DNA from: Actinoallomurus liliacearum
Lineage (GTDB): Bacteria > Actinomycetota > Actinomycetes > Streptosporangiales > Streptosporangiaceae
Assembly: GCF_039542035.1 (NCBI RefSeq)
Contig: NZ_BAABHJ010000016.1
Span: forward strand, 62,001 to 126,000
Reading direction: 5' to 3'
Length of the DNA stretch: 64,000 nt
Shown: piece after piece, positions 1 through 6,544 of the stretch
Numbering within the stretch: position 1 is the stretch's first letter
How the letters are laid out: each line of letters begins with the position of its first letter
Position numbers and translations under genes: made by a program
Notes under the pieces: model-generated
Told to the model about the DNA's origin: nothing
The model's input: only the letters and a program-made list of their open reading frames with translations
Databases searched by the model: none

Positions 1-118
1 CGATGATCGTACGGTTGACGCCGCGGCTGACGAACGCCTCGCCGCCCGCGCCCTCGACGACCGTGACGACGGCCTGGATATCGGCTTCCTCCGCGTCGGC
101 GGACATGACAACGACCAT
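1..118 (-). CDS. aroF: 3-deoxy-7-phosphoheptulonate synthase, N-terminal fragment (runs off window)
   Basis: Only the first 39 codons are inside the window. They read MVVVMSADAEEADIQAVV and later AFVSRGVNRTIIG. This matches the ferredoxin-like N-terminal regulatory domain of AroF-type DAHP synthases (the TM0343-like class), including the conserved S-x-G-x-x-R-T-x-I-G end. The enzyme condenses phosphoenolpyruvate and erythrose 4-phosphate in the first step of the shikimate pathway. The ATG at 118 is preceded by AGAGGAAG at good spacing. Upstream on the same strand lie a strong hairpin and a short aromatic-rich reading frame, suggesting attenuation. The call rests on a short fragment but the motif match is good. 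Confidence 0.72.
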   Translation of the reverse strand, partial: MVVVMSADAEEADIQAVVTVVEGAGGEAFVSRGVNRTII

Positions 119-160
119 GATGCTTCCTCTTCCGAAACAGTCGGTTCTTGGCCGGAAACG

Positions 161-197
161 ACAGATGCCCCGGACCCATTGGGCCCGGGGCATCTGT
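161..197 (-). promoter_or_regulatory. Hairpin in the aroF leader, probable attenuator/terminator
   Basis: A near-perfect 37-nt inverted repeat has arms ACAGATGCCCCGG and CCGGGGCATCTGT, extended inward by four pairs around a 3-nt loop. In the minus-strand RNA the innermost extra pair is a G-U wobble; on the plus strand the same position is an A-C mismatch. The structure therefore appears selected for transcription towards aroF. It starts about 13 nt after the stop of a short aromatic-rich reading frame and ends about 40 nt before the aroF start. No strong U-tract follows, which is common for actinobacterial hairpins. Confidence 0.6.
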
Positions 198-210
198 CGG
201 TGGTTGCCTT

Positions 211-282
211 CTAGCGCAGCGTCCTTCCGGCAGTCACCCGTGTCCCGGGCCCGCCATAGGTAAAGGAGAAGACGTTGCGCAT
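211..282 (-). CDS. Putative aromatic leader peptide upstream of aroF (23 aa)
   Basis: A short reading frame begins MRNVFSFTYGG and ends TLR. Three aromatic residues fall within five codons (F-S-F-T-Y). It is followed after about 13 nt by the strong hairpin at 161-197 and then by the DAHP synthase gene. This is the layout of ribosome-mediated attenuation responding to Phe/Tyr-tRNA charging. No strong ribosome site is visible upstream of the ATG. The complementary strand of the F-S-F codons happens to read AAAGGAGAAG, so chance similarity is possible. Function is inferred from position and composition only. Confidence 0.42.
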   Translation of the reverse strand: MRNVFSFTYGGPGTRVTAGRTLR

Positions 283-405
283 GGACGACAGCCTAGCCGA
301 TGCGCCGAGCGTCATGGGCGGAGGGGTTCGGCACACCGCGTGCGCGGGGGATGGCAGGATGGCCGATGACCATGAGCGGGCAATCGGAGAGTCGAGGACG
401 ACGCG

Positions 406-999
406 GTGGGGCCTGACGATCGCCTCCCGCCGGGACAGTACGTTCCGCGCGGCTGGCCCGTCCTGCACTACGGCCCGGTGCCGAAGTTCCGCCCCGCCAC
501 CTGGGACCTGCGCGTGTACGGTGCCACCGAGGCCGGGCGGGAGTACCGCTGGACCTGGCCGCAGGTCCAGGAGATCCCGCGGGGCAGGGTCAGCGCCGAC
601 TTCCACTGCGTCACGAAGTTCACCGTTCCCGACGTCGAGTGGGAGGGCATCCTCACGGCCACGCTCGTCCGGCTGGCGCCCCCGGCCGACGACGCGACCC
701 ACGTTATGGTGTGGGCGGAGTACGGCTACAGCGCCAACCTGCGCATGATCGACTTCCTTGAGGAGAAGACGCTGCTGGCCACCCATCAGGGTGGCGAGCC
801 GCTCACGCCCGACCACGGCGCGCCCCTGCGGATGGTGGTGCCGCACCTGTACGGCTGGAAGAGCGTGAAGTGGGTGCGCGCCATCGAGTACCTCACCGTG
901 GACCGCCGTGGCTTCTGGGAGGATCGGGGCTACCACAACATCGCCGACCCGTGGCGCGAACAGCGGTACTCCTACCAGGAGGACGAGCCGCCGGCGTAA
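406..999 (+). CDS. Molybdopterin-dependent (sulfite oxidase-like) oxidoreductase
   Basis: The 197-residue product aligns with the sulfite-oxidase/YedY superfamily of small actinobacterial proteins. It has an N-terminal RLPPGQY motif, a central DFHCVTKF motif carrying the Cys that would ligate molybdenum, a VPHLYGWKSVKW motif typical of the cofactor-binding fold, and a C-terminal GFWEDRGYHNIADPW. No signal peptide or heme domain is visible, so it is probably cytoplasmic or needs a partner. The marked start is GTG 406. However, the family's usual N-terminus is only recovered from ATG 372 if one G is removed from the run at 408-411, so the start may be frameshifted (see findings). The physiological substrate is unknown. 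Confidence 0.8.
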   Translation: MGPDDRLPPGQYVPRGWPVLHYGPVPKFRPATWDLRVYGATEAGREYRWTWPQVQEIPRGRVSADFHCVTKFTVPDVEWEGILTATLVRLAPPADDATHVMVWAEYGYSANLRMIDFLEEKTLLATHQGGEPLTPDHGAPLRMVVPHLYGWKSVKWVRAIEYLTVDRRGFWEDRGYHNIADPWREQRYSYQEDEPPA

Positions 1000-1033
1000 G
1001 AGGAGTTGCCGAAATCCCGACGTTTCCGTGACG

Positions 1034-2260
1034 ATGGCATTACCGTCTGTGGTCATGGTGGGGATATCGGTCGAGGCGGTCCTGGCCGCCACGGCGGCGC
1101 TGATGGCGGCCGCCGCCGGTTGGTCGCTCGGCTCGGTCCGCCGGCGCGACGGGCCGGGCGCGCCGGGCGGTGAGGCGACGTTCGCCGTCCTGCACACCAT
1201 CTCGCTGGCGTCGGCCTCCCTGCGGACCGGCCTGACCGAGGAGTCGGCGCGCCGGGCGGCCCGTCACCTGCGGGAGCTCCTCGGCGTCCCGGCCGTCGCC
1301 GTCACCGACACCGAGCGCCTGCTCGCCTGGGACGGCGCCGGGGACGCCCACTCCGAGACCGTGGTCCCGCTCGTCGCCCAGGTGCTCGGCACCGGGCGGC
1401 CCCGCGTGGTCGTGTCGGAGCTGATCGCGTGTGGCGACCCCGACTGCCCCATCCGGGCCGCGGTGATCGCCCCGCTGACCATCGAGGGCCGCGTCGCCGG
1501 GGCCCTCGCGGCGTACGGCGCGGGGGTCCGGGACGAACGCCTGCAGACCCTCGGCGAGGTCGCCCGCTGGGCCTCCGGGCAGTTGGAGCTGGCCGAGCTG
1601 GAGTCGTCGAAGACGCGCCTGATGGAGGCGGAGATGCGGGCCCTCCGCGCCCAGATCTCCCCGCACTTCGTCTACAACTCGCTGACCACGATCGCGTCCT
1701 TCATCCGCACGGACCCCGAGCGCGCCCGCGAACTGCTGCTCGACTTCGCCGACTTCGCGCGCTACTCGTTCCGCGACCGGCGCGACTTCACGACGCTGGC
1801 CGAGGAGCTGCGGTCGATCCACCGCTACCTCCTCCTCGAGCGGGCGCGCTTCGGCGACGAGCGGCTGCGCTTCACCGTCGAGATCGCGCCCGAGGTGCTC
1901 CCGGTCGCGGTGCCGTTCCTGTCCCTGCAGCCGCTGGTGGAGAACGCCATCCGGCACGGCATGCGGTGCGGCGGCATGGAGCGGCTGCACGTCCGGATCG
2001 TCGCCGGCGACGCCGGCGCCGAGGCGGCGATCAGCGTGGAGGACGACGGGGTCGGCATGGACCCCGGCAGGCTGCGGGACCTCCTCGCGGAGGGGCGGGA
2101 GAGCGCGCCGCACGGCGGCATCGGCCTGGTGAACGTCGACCACCGCCTGCGTCAGGTCTACGGAGAGAAGTACGGCCTGGTCATCGAGACGGCCGTCGGG
2201 GCGGGGATGAAGGTCAGCCTGCGCGTGCCGAAGAGCCACACCGCCGTCGCATCCCGGTAA
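1034..2260 (+). CDS. LytS-family sensor histidine kinase
   Basis: This is a sensor kinase of the LytS/YehU (His_kinase) type. One membrane segment lies near the N-terminus, followed by a GAF-like sensor region with a Cys pair (CGDPDC). The phosphoacceptor block is LRAQISPHFVYNSL, the N box LVENAIRHGM, and the G boxes DDGVGMD and GGIGLVNVDHRL. It lacks the multi-pass 5TM-Lyt domain. It lies 62 bp upstream of a LytTR response regulator and the two almost certainly form a pair. The downstream symporter and small membrane protein suggest control of uptake of a carboxylate-like substrate. Start choice among ATG 1034, GTG 1028 and ATG 1055 is uncertain; no ideal ribosome site is seen. Confidence 0.85.
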   Translation: MALPSVVMVGISVEAVLAATAALMAAAAGWSLGSVRRRDGPGAPGGEATFAVLHTISLASASLRTGLTEESARRAARHLRELLGVPAVAVTDTERLLAWDGAGDAHSETVVPLVAQVLGTGRPRVVVSELIACGDPDCPIRAAVIAPLTIEGRVAGALAAYGAGVRDERLQTLGEVARWASGQLELAELESSKTRLMEAEMRALRAQISPHFVYNSLTTIASFIRTDPERARELLLDFADFARYSFRDRRDFTTLAEELRSIHRYLLLERARFGDERLRFTVEIAPEVLPVAVPFLSLQPLVENAIRHGMRCGGMERLHVRIVAGDAGAEAAISVEDDGVGMDPGRLRDLLAEGRESAPHGGIGLVNVDHRLRQVYGEKYGLVIETAVGAGMKVSLRVPKSHTAVASR

Positions 2261-2322
2261 TGGAAAACAACTACTTGGTGAAATGAGTTGCATACTCTGC
2301 GTAAAAGAGGGAGTCTCCTGCC

Positions 2323-3102
2323 ATGCTTCGCGTCCTCGCCACCGACGATGAGGCCCCCGCGCTGGAGGAGCTCACCTATCTGCTTCGTCGGCATCCGCGA
2401 ATCGAGCACGTCACGCCCGCCCGCGACGCCGCCGAGGCGCTGCGCGAGATCGGCAGGATGATCAAGAGCGGGGAGCGGCTCGACGCGGTCTTCCTCGACA
2501 TCTGCATGCCCGCACTGGACGGTATCGACTTCGCCCGCCTCGTCGCCGGCTTCGCCGACCCGCCCGCCATCGTCTTCGTCACCGCGCACGACGAGTTCGC
2601 CGTCACCGCCTTCGAGTTCGGCGCCGTCGACTACCTCCTGAAGCCCATCGACCCCGACCGCCTCGGCGAGGCCGTACGGCGCGTCGACGAGATCGTGCAC
2701 CGGGACACCGCGCCGTATGAGCCGGAGGCGGACGAGGTGATCCCAGTGGAGCTCGGCGGCCGGACCCGGCTGATCTCTCGCGCCGACGTCACGCACGCCG
2801 AGACACACGGCGACTACATCCGCCTGCACACCGCCGAGGGCAGCTATCTCCTCCGGATGCCGCTCGCCGCGCTCGCCGAGCGGTGGCAGGCCGCCGGGTT
2901 CATCCGCATCCACCGCAAGACGCTCGTCGCGGCCGCGCACATCACCGAGCTCCACTTCGACGAGGGCCGCACGGTCGTACAGATCGGCGACCTGCGGCTG
3001 CCGGTGAGCCGCCGCCAAGCCCGGGAGGTTCGCGACCTGCTGATCCGTCGTTTCCGGCAGCGGCCGCCGTCGCCCGGTGAGCCGCCCTCGCCCGATGAGT
3101 GA
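2323..3102 (+). CDS. LytTR-family response regulator
   Basis: The receiver domain (residues 1-125) carries the acidic pocket TDDE, the phosphoacceptor Asp in VFLDICMP (about residue 59), the Thr of VTAHDE and the Lys of LLKPID. Residues about 143-245 form a LytTR DNA-binding domain (HGDYIRLHT, RIHRKTLV). AGAGGGAG precedes the ATG. The gene follows its cognate LytS kinase and overlaps the next gene, so the regulator, kinase and transporter are probably co-expressed. In related actinomycetes similar triads adjoin acetate/pyruvate-type symporters. The target site here is not identifiable. Confidence 0.9.
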   Translation: MLRVLATDDEAPALEELTYLLRRHPRIEHVTPARDAAEALREIGRMIKSGERLDAVFLDICMPALDGIDFARLVAGFADPPAIVFVTAHDEFAVTAFEFGAVDYLLKPIDPDRLGEAVRRVDEIVHRDTAPYEPEADEVIPVELGGRTRLISRADVTHAETHGDYIRLHTAEGSYLLRMPLAALAERWQAAGFIRIHRKTLVAAAHITELHFDEGRTVVQIGDLRLPVSRRQAREVRDLLIRRFRQRPPSPGEPPSPDE

Positions 3103-3445
3103 ACGCGTCACCGTCACCGGGCCGCCCAGCGGCTCGCCGCGGCCCCCGCACCGTGCCGCCGAAGACCGGGACGAGCCGGATCCGGCGCCCGTCCGGTCGC
3201 TCATGCGCGTCCAGGCGGGGCACGCCGCGCTGACGTGCGCGATCGTGGCGCTGGTCAGCGGCGGGCTGCCGCTGCTGTTCGCGTGGGAGCCCGCGCTGTC
3301 GCGGGTCCGGCTGTTCGGCGTCCGGCTGCCCTGGCTGGTGCTGTCCGCTGTCGTCCCGGTGGTGTGGGTCGCCGTCGCGCGCCGGCACGTACGCCTCGCC
3401 GAGCGGGCCGAGCGCGACTTCGCGGCCATGGCCCGGCGCGAGTGA
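3095..3445 (+). CDS. Small two-helix membrane protein beside symporter
   Basis: A 116-residue protein with a basic/proline-rich cytoplasmic start, two hydrophobic segments (around HAALTCAIVALVSGGLPLLF and LPWLVLSAVVPVVWVAV), and a charged tail rich in Arg and Glu. The arrangement and position directly before a solute/sodium symporter resemble the DUF485-type small subunits next to ActP/MctP transporters, although sequence identity to that family is not obvious. The ATG at 3095 overlaps the stop of the response-regulator gene by 8 bp; a GTG at 3077 is the alternative start. Inferred role: accessory or regulatory subunit of the downstream transporter. Confidence 0.68.
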   Translation: MSERVTVTGPPSGSPRPPHRAAEDRDEPDPAPVRSLMRVQAGHAALTCAIVALVSGGLPLLFAWEPALSRVRLFGVRLPWLVLSAVVPVVWVAVARRHVRLAERAERDFAAMARRE

Positions 3446-3536
3446 CCGAAGCCGCCCCGGCGCCGATGACCGGAGCCCGCGTCGACGCCGTACCCGCGGG
3501 GCGGCCGTACACCTCCCCACCGGGCGAGGAGAACAA

Positions 3537-5234
3537 ATGATCACAATGCTCGCGATGGCCCTGCTCATCGCCTCGCTCGCGACCGTGCCGGCGCGGGGCC
3601 GGCCGGCCCAGGTGGCCGACCTGTACGCCGCCGCCCGCGAGGTCTCCCCGTGGTGGAACGCCTCGGCGATCAGCGGCGAGTACGTCTCCGCGGGGGCGTT
3701 CCTCGGCATGGCCGGCCTGGTCCTCGCGTACGGCGCGGACATGCTGTGGCTGCCCATCGGCGCCGCCGCCGGTCACGTCGTGCTGCTCGCCTCGGTCACG
3801 GCCCCGCTGCGGCGCTCCGGCGCGTACACGCTGTCGGACTTCGCCGAGTGGCGGCTGGGCTCGCGGCGGGTGCGCCGCGTCGTCAGCGCGTGCGTGCTCG
3901 TCATCGGCTGGTTCTATCTGCTGCCCCAGTTTCAGGGCGCCGGCGTCACACTGTCGGTGATCAGCGGACTGCCCGTGTGGATGGGCTGGCTCGTCGTCGT
4001 GGCGGCGGTGGTCGTCCTCGTCCTGCCGGGCGGGGTGCGCAGCATCACCGGCGTGCAGGCCGTGCAGTTCTGGCTGAAGCTGATGGCCGTCACCATCCCC
4101 GCGCTCGTCTTCATCGCCGTCTGGCGACTGCAGAACGACGCCGACGCGGCCCGGCCGCCGTACTTCCACCGCGACACCACCGTCACCGCCGACACGGCCG
4201 CGGGCATCCACCTGCCGGCGCCGGTCGCGGTCGCGGTCACCGGCGTCCTCGACGGCCGTCGTCACCACGGCGAGCGGCTACGCCTCGTGGCGGGCCGGCA
4301 CCGGGTCCGCGCCGGCACCCGCATGCGGTTCCCCGCCGGCGCGCCGGTGCCGCACACGTCGCGGATCGCGTTGCTGCGCGGCGACCGCTGGGCGACGCCG
4401 TTCGCGGGCGGCCGCGAACATCCGCTGGCCGCGACGTACTCCGTGCTCCTCGCGACGATCCTCGGGACGATGGGCTTACCGCAGATCACCGTGCGGTTCT
4501 ACACCAACTCCTGCGGGCGCACCGCCCGGCGCACGGCCGGGCTCGTCGTCCTCATGCTGGCGGTGTTCTCCCTGTTCCCCGCGCTGTTCGGCACCCTCGG
4601 GCGGGTGTACACCCCGGAGCTGCTGATGACCGGCGAGACCGACGCGACGCTGCTCCTGCTGCCGCACCGGATGGTCCCCGGAGTCACCGGCGACCTGCTG
4701 ACCGCCCTCATCGCGACCGGCGCGTTCGCGGCCTTCACCTCCACCTCCTGCGGCGTCGTGGTGGCCGTGTCGGGCAGCATCGCGCAGGGACTCGGCGGGG
4801 GAGCGCGTGGCTTCCGCACCGCCGTCCTGGTCGCCGTCGCCGTGCCGCTGCTCGTCGCGCCCTGGGCCTGCAGCCCCCAGTCGGCGGCCCTGGTGACCGT
4901 CGCGTTCGTCGTCGCCGCCTCGTCGCTGTGCCCCCTGCTCATCCTCGGGGTGTGGTGGCGGCGGCTCACGCCGCCCGCTGCGACGGCGGGGATCGTCGCG
5001 GGCGGGGTGCCGGCGGCCGCAGCCGGGCTGGCGCGGGTGCTCAGCGACCCCGGCCCGGGCTCCGGCTGGCTGGGCACGCTCGTCGAGCAGCCGGCCATCG
5101 TCACCGTCCCGCTGGCCTTCGTGGTGACCGTCACGGTGTCGCTGCTCACCTCCGGGCAGGTCCCCGAGCGCACGGAGCGCGCGATGGCCCGCATGCACCT
5201 GCCCGAGGGCCCCGAGCCGGGCGGGCCGGACTGA
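3537..5234 (+). CDS. Sodium/solute symporter (SSS family, ActP/MctP-like)
   Basis: The 565-residue product has about 13 hydrophobic segments. Family signatures include WWNASAISGEYVSAGAFLGMAG near the start and GTMGLPQITVRFYT in the middle. These belong to the sodium:solute symporter family, closest in character to acetate/monocarboxylate carriers. A hydrophilic, Arg- and His-rich stretch of about 50 residues (around DGRRHHGERL to RFPAGAPVPH) sits between membrane segments and would lie outside the bilayer. GGCGAGGAG stands just before the ATG. It is the last gene of the LytS-LytTR-small membrane protein cluster. The substrate is inferred from family only. Confidence 0.84.
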   Translation: MITMLAMALLIASLATVPARGRPAQVADLYAAAREVSPWWNASAISGEYVSAGAFLGMAGLVLAYGADMLWLPIGAAAGHVVLLASVTAPLRRSGAYTLSDFAEWRLGSRRVRRVVSACVLVIGWFYLLPQFQGAGVTLSVISGLPVWMGWLVVVAAVVVLVLPGGVRSITGVQAVQFWLKLMAVTIPALVFIAVWRLQNDADAARPPYFHRDTTVTADTAAGIHLPAPVAVAVTGVLDGRRHHGERLRLVAGRHRVRAGTRMRFPAGAPVPHTSRIALLRGDRWATPFAGGREHPLAATYSVLLATILGTMGLPQITVRFYTNSCGRTARRTAGLVVLMLAVFSLFPALFGTLGRVYTPELLMTGETDATLLLLPHRMVPGVTGDLLTALIATGAFAAFTSTSCGVVVAVSGSIAQGLGGGARGFRTAVLVAVAVPLLVAPWACSPQSAALVTVAFVVAASSLCPLLILGVWWRRLTPPAATAGIVAGGVPAAAAGLARVLSDPGPGSGWLGTLVEQPAIVTVPLAFVVTVTVSLLTSGQVPERTERAMARMHLPEGPEPGGPD

Positions 5235-5427
5235 GACCGTTCGTCGCGTCCCACCGACCGCTCGGCCCTGGCTTACCGAACGTATACCGCTCACTACGAA
5301 CCGTTTGCCGAGGCGAGGGCCATATGGGTTTCGCGGCGGGCCGCGCGGACCCTAGGGTTTCGGACACAGCAACGTTCTCGGGACGGCCGCCAGGCTCCGA
5401 CTCGGGGGGGTGGACGCCAGGCGGCGC

Positions 5428-5481
5428 GCCTGGGTGCTGCTGAACGGTCGGGGGGTTGTTCAGCAGCACCCAGGCCTTTTT
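5428..5481. terminator. Strong hairpin terminator between convergent genes
   Basis: A perfect 18-bp stem has arms GCCTGGGTGCTGCTGAAC at 5428-5445 and its complement at 5458-5475, with a 12-nt loop. It is followed by CTTTTT on the plus strand. It closes the symporter operon. The rest of 5235-5608 contains no credible gene on either strand. Confidence 0.88.
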
Positions 5482-5608
5482 CATGCCCGGCGCGGGCGTG
5501 GGAGGCGTGGGGGCGTCGGCACGACGTGAGCCTGAGCGGCGAACAGCCGGCGCGGGCGGGAGGCCGGAGTGGCGGCCAGCCGGGCGCGGACGGGGAGCCG
5601 GGCGATGG

Positions 5609-6472
5609 TCAGCCGGCGCGGAGCTTCTTGAGGGCCTCGATGTCCGCGCGGTGCGGTTCCGCGCTGCGGCCCGGGGTCTCGATGACGAGGGGCACCCCGC
5701 GGCTGACCGGATGACGGAACAGCTCGGCGAAGGGCGCCGCGCCGATCAGCCCGGCGCCGATGTTCTCGTGGCGGTCCCGGCACGACCCGCAGGGGTCCTT
5801 GCTGTCGTTCGCGTGGATGAGCTTGAGCCGGTCGGCCCCCACGGTCTCGGCCAGGGCCTCGAGCATCGCGGCGACGCCTCCCGGCGCCGTCAGGTCGTGC
5901 CCGGCGCTGAAGGCGTGGCAGGTGTCGAGGCAGACCCCGGCACGGGGGTGCCGGTCGACGGCGTCGAGGTAGGGGCCCAGGTCGGTCACGGTGGCGCACA
6001 GCATCTGCCCCTGGCCGGCCATCGGCTCCAGGAGCAGGTCGGGACCGTCGGCGGGGATCTCGTCCAGGAGCGGCAGCAGGTGCTCGCGGATCTGCCGCAT
6101 CGCGTCCTCGCGCGGTTGCGACACCGCGGAGCCGGTGTGCACGACCACGCCCCGCGCGCCGATCACGGCACCGCGCTGGAGGGCGTGCCGGATCGACGCG
6201 ACCGAGTGGTCGATCGTCTCCGGACTCGGTGACCCGAGGTTGATGAGGTACGGCGCGTGCACGAACACCGGCAGGTCGTGCTGCTCACTGTGCTCCCGCA
6301 GCCGCCGGTCCTCTTCGGGTTTCCCGGCGGCTCGCGCCCAGCCCCGTGGGTTGCTGACGAAGACCTGGACGGCCTCGGCCCCGATCTCGGCGGCGTAGCG
6401 GAGCCCGCCGGTCGCCAGCCCGCCCGCCACCGGGACGTGGGCGCCGATCGCGTTGAAATCTGCTCTGACCAT
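5609..6472 (-). CDS. nfo: Deoxyribonuclease IV (endonuclease IV, AP endonuclease)
   Basis: A TIM-barrel AP endonuclease of 287 residues, the usual length. Visible metal-ligand motifs include FVHAPYLINLGSP, a conserved HTGS, the Glu of LLLEPMAGQG, CLDTCHAFSAGHDL, HANDSKDPCGSCRDRHENIG and VIETPG. These carry the His/Asp/Glu residues that bind three zinc ions. The enzyme cleaves the backbone 5' to abasic sites in base-excision repair. It lies downstream of the PASTA kinase gene on the same strand with 72 bp between them, and ends near the strong terminator at 5428-5481. Confidence 0.95.
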   Translation of the reverse strand: MVRADFNAIGAHVPVAGGLATGGLRYAAEIGAEAVQVFVSNPRGWARAAGKPEEDRRLREHSEQHDLPVFVHAPYLINLGSPSPETIDHSVASIRHALQRGAVIGARGVVVHTGSAVSQPREDAMRQIREHLLPLLDEIPADGPDLLLEPMAGQGQMLCATVTDLGPYLDAVDRHPRAGVCLDTCHAFSAGHDLTAPGGVAAMLEALAETVGADRLKLIHANDSKDPCGSCRDRHENIGAGLIGAAPFAELFRHPVSRGVPLVIETPGRSAEPHRADIEALKKLRAG

Positions 6473-6544
6473 GACCGATCCAGCCTAGTGCCCGGGCCCG
6501 TCCTGACGGGCCGGCACGGCGCGGTCGCCGTGCCGGCGGGACGC

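Noticed and set aside
211..1200. Minus-strand frame of 329 codons covering the oxidoreductase region
   Set aside because: Antisense shadow; only its last 24 codons (the putative leader peptide) were kept, for positional reasons.
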